Counted from the first letter of the stretch, positions 47,717-57,817 are shown. The stretch: 64,000 nt of DNA from Marinomonas colpomeniae (GCF_014803385.1 NZ_JACYFC010000001.1:826136-890135), one strand, 5' to 3'. A program made the numbers and translations. The notes: generated by a model not told the origin, from the letters alone.

Positions 47717-48358
47717 TTATTGTTCTTTTTGGGCTATGTCAGTGAGGACTTTTAAGAAAGATTCTGGGTCATGTGCACCTTGAACCATAAACTTATCGTT
47801 AATCACATAGGTTGGGGCCGAGTTAATGTCTAAGCTACGAAGGTGTGTTAGTTTTTTCTCTGTCAGCAACTGAGCTTCTTTATTGGTTGCATAATCAATG
47901 TCTGTTTTTTGCATTCCTATACTTAGGGCTATTTCTTCCAGAATAGTTTGTTTACCTATGTCTTTACCATTAGTGAAATAGTTATGGAATAAAGCCAGCA
48001 CAAAAGGTGTTGCCAAGCCTGACTTTGTTGCTGAGAGTACAAATTGATGGGCTAATTTAGTATTCGGGATATGGTCTTTTTCGGAAAAATTGAAACTAAT
48101 ACCGGCCTCAATACCAACTTGCTGGATGGCGTGAGTTGCCTCATTAAGTTTTTCTGGACTGCCAAATCTTTCACCAAGATATGTGTCTCTGTCTGCGCCT
48201 TGAATAGGCATGTCTGGATGTAATTCAAACGGCTGCCAACGAATATCGATACGGTAATCATCACCTAATTGTTCAATGGCTTGTTTTAGGCGGGAGTAGC
48301 CTAAGTAACACCAAGGGCATATTACATCTGAAATAATGTCGATGCGTAGATCGGCCAT
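47717..48358 (-). CDS. DsbA-family oxidoreductase, FrnE-like
   Basis: 213 residues. Thioredoxin-like fold with CPWC at residues 15-18 (SDVICPWCYLGYSRL), the WQPFELHPDMP motif and the C-terminal GAHDPESFLKVL of the FrnE/2-hydroxychromene-carboxylate isomerase type branch. No signal peptide, so cytosolic. FrnE of Deinococcus is a disulfide isomerase linked to oxidative stress. Its role here is unproven. Confidence 0.85.
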   Translation of the reverse strand: MADLRIDIISDVICPWCYLGYSRLKQAIEQLGDDYRIDIRWQPFELHPDMPIQGADRDTYLGERFGSPEKLNEATHAIQQVGIEAGISFNFSEKDHIPNTKLAHQFVLSATKSGLATPFVLALFHNYFTNGKDIGKQTILEEIALSIGMQKTDIDYATNKEAQLLTEKKLTHLRSLDINSAPTYVINDKFMVQGAHDPESFLKVLTDIAQKEQ

Positions 48359-48408
48359 GTTCTCTCCTAAATGAGCGTTATTAAGTTATTAGTGTGTATT
48401 ATAAATGG

Positions 48409-49083
48409 TTAATTAATGCTTAGTGCGATGCACTGGCTGATTTCTGTATAAGATCGACCACTTTCATCGTGCCAATGATTGAATGCATCTTGCGCTGCTT
48501 TTAATGCTGATTGTGTGCCTCTGCCTGTTGATATTATATCATGCAGGCGTAGATAGCCTTCAACGTCTTTAGTTAGCATAAAGGTGTCTTTACCCATAGC
48601 GCGTAACGTATAAGGGCCTGTGTTTCCGCCTAATCTAGCACCATTTTTTTTCAGATATTTCCAAAGCCCTACTATGTTGTTGCTGGGCCATTGAGCGACG
48701 AAGTTTGAAAATGATCCATGGCTTGCCTGACACTCACTGATCATGAGTGCGTTTTCCCTAATTGTCATGACCTTTCCAAAGTGTCGAATAATGCGCTGAT
48801 CTTTGGCTTTTTCTTCCCACATTTCATCATGAATCAATAGCATTTTCTCAATATCAAATTTGAAAAACACGTCTTCGAAGTTTGGCCATTTATTGCGGAC
48901 AACTTGCCAGCTAATACCACATTGAAATACTTTTTGGGAAAATGCAGATAACCACCTATCGTCTTTATACTGAGACAATTCAGATGTTGAAAGAGGGGGT
49001 GTTAGCCTTTGCTCAAGCTGATTTTTACCACCATGCCTGAGAGCGGCACGATTAAAAATAGACTCGAAGTGTTCGTATTGCAT
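48409..49083 (-). CDS. Tag-like DNA-3-methyladenine glycosylase I family protein
   Basis: 224 residues. Family blocks: DDRWLSAFSQKVFQCGISWQ, NKWPNFEDVFFKFD, DQRIIRHFGKVM and LGGNTGPYTLRAMGKDTF, consistent with a HhH-GPD alkyladenine-glycosylase fold. It lacks the zinc cysteine/histidine set of E. coli Tag, and the position of its important Glu38 appears to be Lys in the KVFQCG segment. It may bind a different lesion or be inactive. It is alone, divergent to pdxJ. Confidence 0.75.
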   Translation of the reverse strand: MQYEHFESIFNRAALRHGGKNQLEQRLTPPLSTSELSQYKDDRWLSAFSQKVFQCGISWQVVRNKWPNFEDVFFKFDIEKMLLIHDEMWEEKAKDQRIIRHFGKVMTIRENALMISECQASHGSFSNFVAQWPSNNIVGLWKYLKKNGARLGGNTGPYTLRAMGKDTFMLTKDVEGYLRLHDIISTGRGTQSALKAAQDAFNHWHDESGRSYTEISQCIALSIN

Positions 49084-49240
49084 TTTAAGCTCCTAGTTGA
49101 TTAAGGCCAGTTTATCATAAGCCATAATTTAGGTGCTTTAATTAAGTGGATATCTTGTAGCGTTGTTTTAATCATAAAGGTGCCGCTGGCTATGGGTTTG
49201 TCTTATAATGCAGGGAAATGATCCAATCGAGAGAAGTCAC

Positions 49241-49966
49241 ATGACACACTTAAGCGTAAATCTGAATAAAATTGGCTTACTTCGAAATTCCCGCGGCAGA
49301 GACTATCCGAATTTAATTAATATGGCTGAGCGAACTCTTAATCTCGGCGCCTTTGGAATTACTATTCACCCAAGACCTGATCAGCGTCATGCAACGTATC
49401 AAGATGCATATGATTTAAAAGCTTTATTAAAACGTTTTCCTAATGCTGAATTGAATATAGAAGGCTTCCCAGATGCCCAATTCTTGGATGTAGTGTTAGA
49501 AGTAGAACCAGATCAATGTACATTGGTTCCAGATGATCCAAATCAATTGACCTCTGATCATGGTTGGAATGTAGCTCGTGACCAAGATGCATTACGTCCG
49601 GTCATTGCCAAACTTAAAGCGAAAGGCATTCGTGTGGTTCTTTTTATGGATCCAGATGCAGAGAATATGGCGTTAGCAAAAGAAGTAGGTGCTGACCGTG
49701 TTGAACTGTATACCGAAGCGTATGCTAATGCTTATGGAGAAGAAGGATTTGATACTGTTCTTGAGTCCTATCAGAACGCTGCACAAGCGGCTTTGGATGC
49801 TGGGTTGGAAGTCAATGCAGGACATGATTTAGATTTAGAGAATGTTCAGGCGTTGTGTGAACAAGGTCGAATAATTGAAGTCTCTATCGGTCATGCTTTG
49901 ACGGCGGAAGCATTAGATCTTGGCTGGAATCATGTAGTGAAAGCGTATTTAGAAAAATTGGCCTGA
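49241..49966 (+). CDS. pdxJ: Pyridoxine 5'-phosphate synthase
   Basis: Start at ATG 49241, 241 residues, with GAGAGAAG just before; an upstream frame start is not conserved. The TIM-barrel has MTHLSVNLNKIGLLRNSRG, HPRPDQRHATYQDAY, the catalytic-loop ELYTEAYANAYGE and the C-terminal EVSIGHALTAEAL. It condenses amino-acetone phosphate with deoxyxylulose phosphate. The next gene follows three bases after the stop; the usual recO neighbour is absent. Confidence 0.96.
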   Translation: MTHLSVNLNKIGLLRNSRGRDYPNLINMAERTLNLGAFGITIHPRPDQRHATYQDAYDLKALLKRFPNAELNIEGFPDAQFLDVVLEVEPDQCTLVPDDPNQLTSDHGWNVARDQDALRPVIAKLKAKGIRVVLFMDPDAENMALAKEVGADRVELYTEAYANAYGEEGFDTVLESYQNAAQAALDAGLEVNAGHDLDLENVQALCEQGRIIEVSIGHALTAEALDLGWNHVVKAYLEKLA

Positions 49967-49969
49967 TTA

Positions 49970-50569
49970 ATGAGCGCTATAAAAAGAGCATGCTGTGATC
50001 ATTGTCATTTTCTTGTAGAACAGTGTGTTTGCCAATGGATACCAGAATTGGCTGCTAATTTAGAAATCTTGATCTTACAAGATTCTAAAGAAGCGAAGCA
50101 TGCTAAGAATACTGTGCCACTTTTATGCTTGGGCTTACCGAAAGTGAGATGCGTTTCTACACAAGACCAAGTGGCTTTACAAAAAGTATTATCTCAACTA
50201 GATACAAGTGAATGGTATTTGATTTTTCCCTGTGATGACGCGATTGCTATAGAATCAGTTGCTAATTCTCCAGTATCTCGCATAAAAGGTATTATTTTAC
50301 TGGATGCAACGTGGAGGAAAGCAAAAAAAATGTATTGGATTGAGTCTTTGTTACATGCTTTTACTGCGGTTCGTTTTACACAGCCCCCTGCCGGTAAATA
50401 TGTGATTCGTAAATCTCCTAATTCAGAATCTCTATCAACATTAGAAGCGTGTGCTTATGCAATTGAGCAGATATCGGGAGAAAATATGCAACCTTTACGT
50501 GAATTTATGATTAAAGCGCAAGAGTGGCAGTGGAGGCTTCAGCCTTCTAGCCATCGTCATTACAACTGA
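49970..50569 (+). CDS. DTW-domain tRNA-uridine aminocarboxypropyltransferase (TapT/YfiP-like)
   Basis: 199 residues. N-terminal zinc-type cysteines (CCDHCHFLVEQCVCQWIPEL) and the DTW signature as LDATWRKAKKMY, with YVIRKSPNSESLSTLEACAYA in the C-terminal part. The DTW family includes TapT, which makes acp3U in tRNA. It begins three bases after pdxJ, so the pair is likely coupled. Confidence 0.88.
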   Translation: MSAIKRACCDHCHFLVEQCVCQWIPELAANLEILILQDSKEAKHAKNTVPLLCLGLPKVRCVSTQDQVALQKVLSQLDTSEWYLIFPCDDAIAIESVANSPVSRIKGIILLDATWRKAKKMYWIESLLHAFTAVRFTQPPAGKYVIRKSPNSESLSTLEACAYAIEQISGENMQPLREFMIKAQEWQWRLQPSSHRHYN

Positions 50570-50661
50570 TTCTTTTTTTGCCTAGGCGAACAGTTGAATG
50601 CATAACAAAACTATATATTACTGAATACACAGCGACATAAGTAAAGAGATAAGGCAACATT

Positions 50662-50952
50662 ATGAATAAACAAATAGAAATTGAAGCGGCTGTATTACGT
50701 CGCCTTTTGAAGCATCTAGACGATAATAAATCTGTGCAAAATATAGACCTTATGAATTTGGCTGGATTTTGTCGTAACTGCTTAAGTAAATGGTACATGG
50801 TAGAAGCCGAACAGTTTGGTGTCGATGTCAATTATGATAAGGCTAGAGAGTATGTTTATGGCGAACCTTATGATACGTGGAAAGGCAAATATCAACCGAA
50901 AGCAACATCTGAACAGTTAGATGCTTTTAATGCCAAGTTTAAATCTGAATAG
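50662..50952 (+). CDS. DUF1244-family protein
   Basis: 96 residues. The motif MNLAGFCRNCLSKWYMVEA with its two cysteines, then YVYGEPYDTWKGKYQPKAT, is the DUF1244 signature. The structure of the family is known but its role is not. It lies 10 bases ahead of lapG on the same strand, so it may be co-transcribed with the Lap genes. Confidence 0.9.
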   Translation: MNKQIEIEAAVLRRLLKHLDDNKSVQNIDLMNLAGFCRNCLSKWYMVEAEQFGVDVNYDKAREYVYGEPYDTWKGKYQPKATSEQLDAFNAKFKSE

Positions 50953-50962
50953 TAAATTGTAG

Positions 50963-51652
50963 ATGAGGAAGCGATTTAGTTCGTTGTTGCCTTTTTTAAA
51001 TAGTGCCAAACGATATGTTTGTGTACTTTTTATGGTGCTCCTTATTCCTCAATGGTTACTCTATGCAGATGTATCAGATAAATATAGAAAACTAGCAAAA
51101 CAAGCTGCTATTACTTATGGCGTAGGTGCTGATAAGCGAATTTTGACTTGGCGTAAATTAATTGAAGATGCAAAGCCTCTGACTGTTATTGATCAACTTA
51201 CTCAGGTGAATGATTTTTTTAATCAAATGGAATTTGTTGATGATATTGATCTATGGCATAAGGAAGATTATTGGGCGACACCCATTGAGTTTTTAGGTAT
51301 GCAAGCTGGCGATTGTGAGGATTTTACGATTGCGAAATATTTTGCGCTTAGAGAGCTTGGTGTTCCTGATGAAAAACTGCGCTTAGTGTACGTTAAATCA
51401 TTGACTTTGAATCAACATCATATGGTCGTGGCTTATTATCATAAGCCGACATCTATTCCTGTCTTGTTAGATAATATTGATAAAGAGCTGAAACCGGCAT
51501 CAAAACGAAATGATCTACTGCCTATTTATTCTTTTAATGCTGAAAATTTATGGCTGTCTAAAGAGAAAGGTCGCGGTGTCCTTGTTGGAGGCTCATCGAG
51601 ATTGAGCCTATGGACAGACTTAAATGATCGACTTAATACAATTACAAATTAG
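50963..51652 (+). CDS. lapG: LapG-like periplasmic cysteine protease
   Basis: 229 residues with a signal anchor (about 16-34). The bacterial transglutaminase-like cysteine protease fold shows Cys118 (QAGDCEDFTIAKYF), His153 (NQHHMVV) and Asp170 (VLLDNID); spacing matches LapG of Pseudomonas (about 35 and 17 residues). LapG cleaves the N-terminus of the LapA-type adhesin and thereby releases biofilm cells. It is 10 bases ahead of lapD, which controls it. Confidence 0.93.
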   Translation: MRKRFSSLLPFLNSAKRYVCVLFMVLLIPQWLLYADVSDKYRKLAKQAAITYGVGADKRILTWRKLIEDAKPLTVIDQLTQVNDFFNQMEFVDDIDLWHKEDYWATPIEFLGMQAGDCEDFTIAKYFALRELGVPDEKLRLVYVKSLTLNQHHMVVAYYHKPTSIPVLLDNIDKELKPASKRNDLLPIYSFNAENLWLSKEKGRGVLVGGSSRLSLWTDLNDRLNTITN

Positions 51653-51662
51653 GAGAATATAG

Positions 51663-53627
51663 ATGACGCTGTTCCGCCAGTTAATGATGACGATTATAGC
51701 CATCTTTTCATTGATGCTCGCCGTTGTTATGGGAATTAACTTTAACACGACAAAGGGCTATTTAATTGGTCAGCTACAATCAACAACGCAGGATTCAGCG
51801 ACATCATTGAGTATGTCCGTGTCAGACTTTATGGCATTTGAAGATTACGTTTCTGTTGAGAGTAGTATTAATGCTGTGTTTGATAGTGGTTATTTTTCTG
51901 AAGTCCGTATTCATGTTTACAGCAATGATCAACAAATTAGTCGATCGATTGAAACCAAAATTGAAGGTGTGCCTTCATGGTTTGTCCGTTGGGTTGATTT
52001 TGATGTTCCTGTTGCTAAAGCCATCATATCAAATGGTTGGAATGAGTTAGGTCAAGTCTATGTCACAGGTAGTGCTGGTTATGCTTGTCGACAATTATGG
52101 TTGGCCTCACGCGATTTATTGATTTCATTCTTCATCATCGGTGTTATTACATTAATTTTGGGCAGTATTGCCTTGCGTTATTTATTTAAACCATTAGTAG
52201 AGCTAGAAAAACAGGCAGAGGCGATACAGCAAAGACGTTTTATTAAAATGGTCAATATTCCTAAAACACGAGAACTGAGATCGGTTGTGTTATCGATGAA
52301 TAGGATGGCTGAAAAACTAGAAACAGAGTTCGCCTCTGAGGTAGAGACTGCTCAATGGTTACAAACTAAAGCTTTTAAAGACCCTGTTAGTGGTCTGGGT
52401 AATCGATATTTTTTTGAAAGCCAGATGAAATCACATTTTTCAGAACGAGAGCGAGGGCTTGATGGTTTAGTACTGGTTAGTTTAACGGACCTTGCTAAAT
52501 TGAATAATGAGCAAGGTTATGAATCTGCAGATTTATTTATTCAATCAGCAGCAGATATATTAACTAAAAAAGTCACTTCAATATCTTCATTTTCTACATT
52601 GGCGCGTTTGTCTGGGGCTGATTTTGTTTTATTGATTCCTAATTTTGGCCGTAATCAGCTTGAGTTGATAGTTAATGAAATTATGCATGATTTGGTGGAG
52701 TTAAATACAGCTAGTATTAGTTACTCTGCGTCAGTGGCTAATATTGGAGCCGTTATTATAAATAGTTCTGTTGAGCGTTCTAGTGCTATGTCTCAAGTCG
52801 ATGAGGCGTTGCGTGAGGCAAAAAGAGAGGGTGCTAATACCGTTAAAGTATTCGATCTTCAAGGAGGGCAGAATGTTTCAATCAGCAGAACTGAATGGAA
52901 AGGGATTTTAGAGCAGGCCATAAAAAACCGTTCTTTTAATTTAAAAAAACAAAGTGTTATGTCATTGAACTCTTTAGAGGGAGAGAGTTCCGAAGTAATG
53001 CTTCATGAAGAAGTATTTATGGGGCTAGAGCACGCAGGTAAAAAATATCATGCAGGTTACTTTATTGGATTGGCAGGGCAATTTGATTTGTGTGGCCAAA
53101 TAGATAGAGTAATTATAGAGCTTGTTATTGAGTATATTAAATCAAAGAATCCAGAAGCTTCTTTAGCTATAAATTTATCAGCATCGTCTTATGCTAAGCC
53201 AGACTTTATTGCATGGCTTGATAAACTATTAGGCCAACTTGAGCTTAGGGTGAAAAGTAAACTTATTTTTGAGATTTCAGAACAAAGTGTTTTGGCAGAA
53301 GCGTCTCAAACGAAAGAGCTCATAGATGTATTTAAAGGGCAAAATATACAATTCGGAATTGATAATGTTGGTAAGCAAATATCAGCGTTCCAGTACTTGC
53401 AAGTACTAGTGCCAGATTATGTGAAAATTGATTCTTCTTACACCCGTATGGCAGCTGGTAAGGAATCTCAGTCTTTCTTTATGCAAACCCTTTGTAAAAT
53501 ATTTAATAGTTTGAATATTGAAGTAATTGCAACCGGTGTAGAAAATGAGAAACAATTGAAGGCTCTTTCTCGGTTCGATATAGCTGGCGGCCAAGGTTAT
53601 CGTATTGGTCGTGCGCAAGATATATAG
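51663..53627 (+). CDS. lapD: LapD-like c-di-GMP receptor
   Basis: 654 residues. Two membrane segments (about 5-27 and 148-170) enclose a LapD/MoxY-type periplasmic domain, with a HAMP linker after the second. The GGDEF domain is degenerate (RLSGADF where RxGGDEF is expected) and the EAL domain lacks the catalytic motif (LHEEVF), so neither makes nor degrades c-di-GMP. By family, binding of c-di-GMP in the EAL domain makes the periplasmic domain sequester LapG. Eleven bases after lapG, so the pair is co-expressed. Confidence 0.93.
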   Translation: MTLFRQLMMTIIAIFSLMLAVVMGINFNTTKGYLIGQLQSTTQDSATSLSMSVSDFMAFEDYVSVESSINAVFDSGYFSEVRIHVYSNDQQISRSIETKIEGVPSWFVRWVDFDVPVAKAIISNGWNELGQVYVTGSAGYACRQLWLASRDLLISFFIIGVITLILGSIALRYLFKPLVELEKQAEAIQQRRFIKMVNIPKTRELRSVVLSMNRMAEKLETEFASEVETAQWLQTKAFKDPVSGLGNRYFFESQMKSHFSERERGLDGLVLVSLTDLAKLNNEQGYESADLFIQSAADILTKKVTSISSFSTLARLSGADFVLLIPNFGRNQLELIVNEIMHDLVELNTASISYSASVANIGAVIINSSVERSSAMSQVDEALREAKREGANTVKVFDLQGGQNVSISRTEWKGILEQAIKNRSFNLKKQSVMSLNSLEGESSEVMLHEEVFMGLEHAGKKYHAGYFIGLAGQFDLCGQIDRVIIELVIEYIKSKNPEASLAINLSASSYAKPDFIAWLDKLLGQLELRVKSKLIFEISEQSVLAEASQTKELIDVFKGQNIQFGIDNVGKQISAFQYLQVLVPDYVKIDSSYTRMAAGKESQSFFMQTLCKIFNSLNIEVIATGVENEKQLKALSRFDIAGGQGYRIGRAQDI

Positions 53628-53652
53628 GGAGACACTACTATCTTGCCTCGAA

Positions 53653-54021
53653 TTAAATCAGAGAATCATTATCGTCTAATGTGCCCTGAGTGTCTAACAT
53701 TAGACTGTCATCGTGACCATGGTGAATGCCACGAACCCATTTTCTGCCAAGCAGCTTTTTCTGTGCTGGAAGTGGTAGTTCTGTAAATTGTATTAGGCGT
53801 TTTGCTGTTAGAAGGTCGACTAAATCTTCTAAAATTCGCATCATATCCCCATCAGAAACTGTCAGCATCTCTTGGGTATTTGCATTTGATGATGTGAATT
53901 TTTTTTCTAGTATACCAGCAACCGTAGGCTCATTTGGAGCGACTAATAAATTGTATTCATCAGATTGAGAAGAGGATACATCTATAATGTCACCTTCTTT
54001 ATTGACTTTCGCATATAGCAT
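53653..54021 (-). CDS. Conserved small protein (annotated as tryptophan-synthase-beta-like in Pseudomonas)
   Basis: 122 residues. The central DGDMMRILEDLVDLLTAKRLIQFTELPLPAQKKLLGRK block matches a small pseudomonad family misleadingly called tryptophan synthase subunit beta-like; it has no tryptophan synthase activity features. The C-terminus is acidic. It is convergent with lapD and divergent to lapB, inside the Lap cluster, so a link to adhesin function is possible but not shown. Confidence 0.65.
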   Translation of the reverse strand: MLYAKVNKEGDIIDVSSSQSDEYNLLVAPNEPTVAGILEKKFTSSNANTQEMLTVSDGDMMRILEDLVDLLTAKRLIQFTELPLPAQKKLLGRKWVRGIHHGHDDSLMLDTQGTLDDNDSLI

Positions 54022-54163
54022 GTTGATCTCCTTCTATGTGTAAATTTGTATAGCAAGCCACCGCTAAGCTTCCTATCTTACTTAATAAACACTATCCTGT
54101 ACCAGCGCCATTATACTATTGGTTTGAAAATAAGATATTCGGTAGATTAGGAGAATATAGAGT

Positions 54164-56470
54164 ATGTCTAATTCTGATACTCATTCAGAACAAAACTCTT
54201 CGTCACCTGTAGAAAGTGATACGCATGAACAAGATGATATTATTAATGGGACTGGCGATAGAATGGCCAAGCCGCAAGCTGAAGAAAACAATCAAAAAGA
54301 ACTTCCTGAAGAGCTCACAGAAGAATGGGACACACAGGGAGCATCCTTGGAATATCCTAACCCTCTTCTAGACTGTTTAGTGTTGCTGAGTAAGTATTTT
54401 TACAATCCTTACACTGCTGATGGTATTGCGTCAGGATTACCTATTACTGATAACGCGATGACTCCAGAGCTTTTTCAGCGAGCAGCTCAGCGTATAGGTA
54501 TCAGCTCACGTTTTGTTAAAAGAGATTTAGATAATATTCCGGATATGGTTTTACCTGCTGTACTACTTTTAAAAGACAAGCAGGCATGTATTTTACTAGA
54601 AATAGATAGAAAGAAAAAAGTAGCGAAAGTACTTCGACCTGAATCAGGTGAGGGTGAAATTTCACTGTCAATTGATGAGTTATCCGCTTCACTGACGGGA
54701 TACTGTTTCTTTGTCCGACCTCTTTATCAGTTCGATAAAAGATCTGAAAAAAGTGATGAAAAAGAAACCAAAAAAGGGCACTGGTTTTGGGGGACTATTT
54801 CTGGTTCGTGGCGTATTTATCGAGATGTATTTATTGCTTCATTACTGATTAATATTTTTGCTGTTGCTAGCCCTTTATTTGTTATGAATGTATATGACCG
54901 AGTCGTACCTAATAATGCTTTTGATACACTTTGGGTATTAGCAATAGGAGCTGCAGTCGTCTATTTATTTGATTTTTTGCTACGTACTTTGCGAGCTTAC
55001 TTTATAGATATTGCAGGGAAGAAATCTGACATTCTTATTTCTGCAGCTATTTTTTCTAAGGTGAATAACATCACTATGGCAGCGAGACCAAAATCTGTTG
55101 GTGCATTCGCTAAAAATCTTCAAGAATTCGAAAGCATTCGAGATTTCATTACTTCGGCATCGATTACTACTCTGGTTGATATTCCATTTATGTTTTTAAT
55201 CATTGGTGTGATATGGCTAATTGGTGGTCCGGTAGGTTATATACCTATTGTTACAATTTTTTTGATTATTCTTTATAGCGTGATTATACAAATTCCACTT
55301 CGCCGTTCGATAGAAGAAAGTCAAAAGACAGCCTCGCAAAAAAATGCAGTACTCATAGAAAGTCTATATAACGCCGAGAGTGTGAAGCTTAATAATGCAG
55401 AAGGTGTGTTTCAGAAACAATGGGAAAACGCAGTCGGTAATATTGCAGATTGGGGAGTAAAAACACGCCAGCTATCTCAGTCATGTTCTTCTTTTGCTAT
55501 GGTTGCTCAACAGTTAACAACAGTCATTATTGTTATTGTTGGTGTATATCAAATATCCGAAGGTCTTATGAGTATGGGAGCTTTGGTAGCTACCGTTATG
55601 TTGACTGGGCGAGCACTAGGCCCAATGGCACAAGTTGCCAGTTTAGCGACACGTTATAATCAAGCTAAATCTGCTTTTACTTCATTAAATGAAATTATGT
55701 CGTCACCGGTAGAAAAGCCTGACAATGTTAAGTTTGTGCATCGGCCTGTTTTTAAAGGTAATTTTCAATTTGAAGCAATTAACTTCTCTTACCCTGACCA
55801 AGAACAAGATGCTGTTAGCGATATTAATATTAATATTAAGCAAGGTGAAAAAGTTGCCATTATTGGACGAATTGGCTCGGGCAAGTCTACTTTAGGTAAG
55901 TTGATGACCGGTCTTTATACTCCAAGTGGTGGCGCGATACGTATTGATGGTGTTGATATTCGACAGGTTAATCCAACGGATTTACGTCGTAATGTTGGCT
56001 CTGTATCCCAGGATGTTAATTTATTTTATGGCTCTATTAAGGACAACATCGTCATGGGGGTTCCTTATATGGAAGATGAGGCTATTATTCGAGCGGCTGA
56101 TCTATCAGGGGTCTCGGAGTTTGCTAATCGCAAGCCTAGTGGATTAGACAGTCTTGTGGGTGAAAGAGGGGCTTTATTATCTGGTGGGCAACGCCAAAGT
56201 ATTGCGATCGCAAGGGCGTTATTATTCGATCCACCTATTCTAATATTGGATGAGCCAACAGCTTCAATGGACAATACGACAGAATCTAGAATGAAGCGTC
56301 GACTAATCAGCGCGGTAAAAGATAAAACCCTTATTTTGATTACACATAAGGCTTCTATGCTAGATATGGTTGATCGTATTATTGTTATGGATAATGGTCG
56401 TTTAATTGCTGATGGTCCAAAAGCGCAAGTACATGAAGCTCTTCGTCAAGGTAAGTTGAAGGTCAGTTAA
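54164..56470 (+). CDS. lapB: LapB-like type I secretion ATPase/permease
   Basis: 768 residues. Acidic N-terminal tail (about 1-65), a C39-like peptidase domain without the catalytic Cys context (NPLLDCLVLLSKYFYNPYTA), six membrane helices (about 220-500) and an ABC domain with Walker A GRIGSGKSTL, signature LSGGQRQSIAIARAL and Walker B LILDEPTASMD. Fits LapB/RtxB-type transporters of giant adhesins. LapC follows after two bases. The TolC-like partner (LapE) is not in the window. Confidence 0.93.
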   Translation: MSNSDTHSEQNSSSPVESDTHEQDDIINGTGDRMAKPQAEENNQKELPEELTEEWDTQGASLEYPNPLLDCLVLLSKYFYNPYTADGIASGLPITDNAMTPELFQRAAQRIGISSRFVKRDLDNIPDMVLPAVLLLKDKQACILLEIDRKKKVAKVLRPESGEGEISLSIDELSASLTGYCFFVRPLYQFDKRSEKSDEKETKKGHWFWGTISGSWRIYRDVFIASLLINIFAVASPLFVMNVYDRVVPNNAFDTLWVLAIGAAVVYLFDFLLRTLRAYFIDIAGKKSDILISAAIFSKVNNITMAARPKSVGAFAKNLQEFESIRDFITSASITTLVDIPFMFLIIGVIWLIGGPVGYIPIVTIFLIILYSVIIQIPLRRSIEESQKTASQKNAVLIESLYNAESVKLNNAEGVFQKQWENAVGNIADWGVKTRQLSQSCSSFAMVAQQLTTVIIVIVGVYQISEGLMSMGALVATVMLTGRALGPMAQVASLATRYNQAKSAFTSLNEIMSSPVEKPDNVKFVHRPVFKGNFQFEAINFSYPDQEQDAVSDININIKQGEKVAIIGRIGSGKSTLGKLMTGLYTPSGGAIRIDGVDIRQVNPTDLRRNVGSVSQDVNLFYGSIKDNIVMGVPYMEDEAIIRAADLSGVSEFANRKPSGLDSLVGERGALLSGGQRQSIAIARALLFDPPILILDEPTASMDNTTESRMKRRLISAVKDKTLILITHKASMLDMVDRIIVMDNGRLIADGPKAQVHEALRQGKLKVS

Positions 56471-56472
56471 TT

Positions 56473-57804
56473 ATGAGTAATAAAAACACGATTTCTCAAC
56501 ACGATTTAGAATACCTGACAGACCGTAATGCCGCTTTAATGCTAAAAACACCACGTGGTGGCAGAATTATTTTATGGGTTATCTTTATTTTTATCGCAGC
56601 TGCTTTGGTATGGGCTAACTATACATCCTTAGATGAAGTGACCGTTGGTGAAGGTAAGGTCATTCCGTCTAGTCAAGTTCAGCAAATCCAAAATTTAGAA
56701 GGCGGTATTCTAAAAGAAATTAATGTTCAGGTTGGGCAGGTAGTGGATAGTGGTCAGATATTGATGACCATTGAAAATACTGAAGCTTTGTCTTCATTGC
56801 GTGAACAGCAAGCTGAATTTATAAACTTACAAGTTAGAGCAACTCGTTTGCAGGCAGAGGCTTCAGGTACTACGCCTGAATTTGATAATGATGCGAAGGA
56901 AGAGTATCCCTTAGTTGTTAGTCGAGAATTGGATTTGTATAACAACAAATTAGAGTCATTGCGTACTAATCAAGTTAGTTTTCAACAGCAAATAGAGCAA
57001 AAAAAACAAGAAATTGTTGAACTTCAAGCCAAGTTAAAGAACTTAAAACAAAGTTACGAATACTCAAAAGAAGAGTTAGATTTAACTCGTCCTGCATATG
57101 ATCAAGGTGCTATATCAAGAGTTGAATTGTTACAACTTGAGCGCGAAGTCAACCAATTACAAGGTGATTTAGAGGCAACGCAACTTGCTATACCACGCGC
57201 AGGATCGGCACTGAAAGAAGCGCAGAGTAAGCTAGAAGAAAGTGAGGCTCAGTTTAGAACCGATGCACAAGAAGATTTGACTGGTGTACGTAGTAAGTTG
57301 GACCAACTTAGAGAAGCGACAGTGTCGCTTAAAGATAAAGTGTCTAGAACACAGGTTAGATCGCCGGTAAAAGGAATAGTGAAGCAGATTCAAACCAATA
57401 CCGTTGGTGGTGTGATTAAGCCTGGCGTCAATATGATGGAGATAGTTCCTATTGAAGACTCTCTACTAATTGAAGCCAAAGTTCGTCCAGAAAATATAGG
57501 CTTTATACAGCCAGGTTTTAATGCGGTCGTAAAATTGTCTGCTTATGATTTTGCTATTTTTGGAGGTCTACGTGGCACTGTAGAAAACATTAGCGCAGAT
57601 ACTATTCTGGATGAAGAAGGTAATAGTTTTTACTTAGTTAGGGTTAGAACCGATAAAAATTATATAGGAACAGAAGACGCACCATTATCAATTATCCCTG
57701 GTATGCAATCGACTGTAGATATTATTACGGGTAAGAAGACTCTATTAGACTATTTGTTAAAACCTATCTTAAAAGCAAAACAAAATGCACTACGTGAAAG
57801 GTGA
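56473..57804 (+). CDS. lapC: LapC-like HlyD-family membrane fusion protein
   Basis: 443 residues. One N-terminal membrane helix (about 30-48), lipoyl half-motifs (EGKVIPSSQVQQIQNLEGGI), a long coiled-coil hairpin (about 130-280) and the beta-barrel C-terminus with VRSPVKGIVKQIQTNT. It bridges the inner-membrane ATPase to an outer-membrane channel. It follows lapB by two bases. Confidence 0.93.
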   Translation: MSNKNTISQHDLEYLTDRNAALMLKTPRGGRIILWVIFIFIAAALVWANYTSLDEVTVGEGKVIPSSQVQQIQNLEGGILKEINVQVGQVVDSGQILMTIENTEALSSLREQQAEFINLQVRATRLQAEASGTTPEFDNDAKEEYPLVVSRELDLYNNKLESLRTNQVSFQQQIEQKKQEIVELQAKLKNLKQSYEYSKEELDLTRPAYDQGAISRVELLQLEREVNQLQGDLEATQLAIPRAGSALKEAQSKLEESEAQFRTDAQEDLTGVRSKLDQLREATVSLKDKVSRTQVRSPVKGIVKQIQTNTVGGVIKPGVNMMEIVPIEDSLLIEAKVRPENIGFIQPGFNAVVKLSAYDFAIFGGLRGTVENISADTILDEEGNSFYLVRVRTDKNYIGTEDAPLSIIPGMQSTVDIITGKKTLLDYLLKPILKAKQNALRER

Positions 57805-57817
57805 TTACAAAAAAGTA

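Noticed and set aside
48409..49083. Calling this gene tag outright
   Set aside because: Family resemblance is clear, but zinc ligands and the key Glu region differ from E. coli Tag.
53653..54021. Tryptophan synthase subunit
   Set aside because: The name given to relatives is misleading. No TrpB fold or lysine motif is present in 122 residues.
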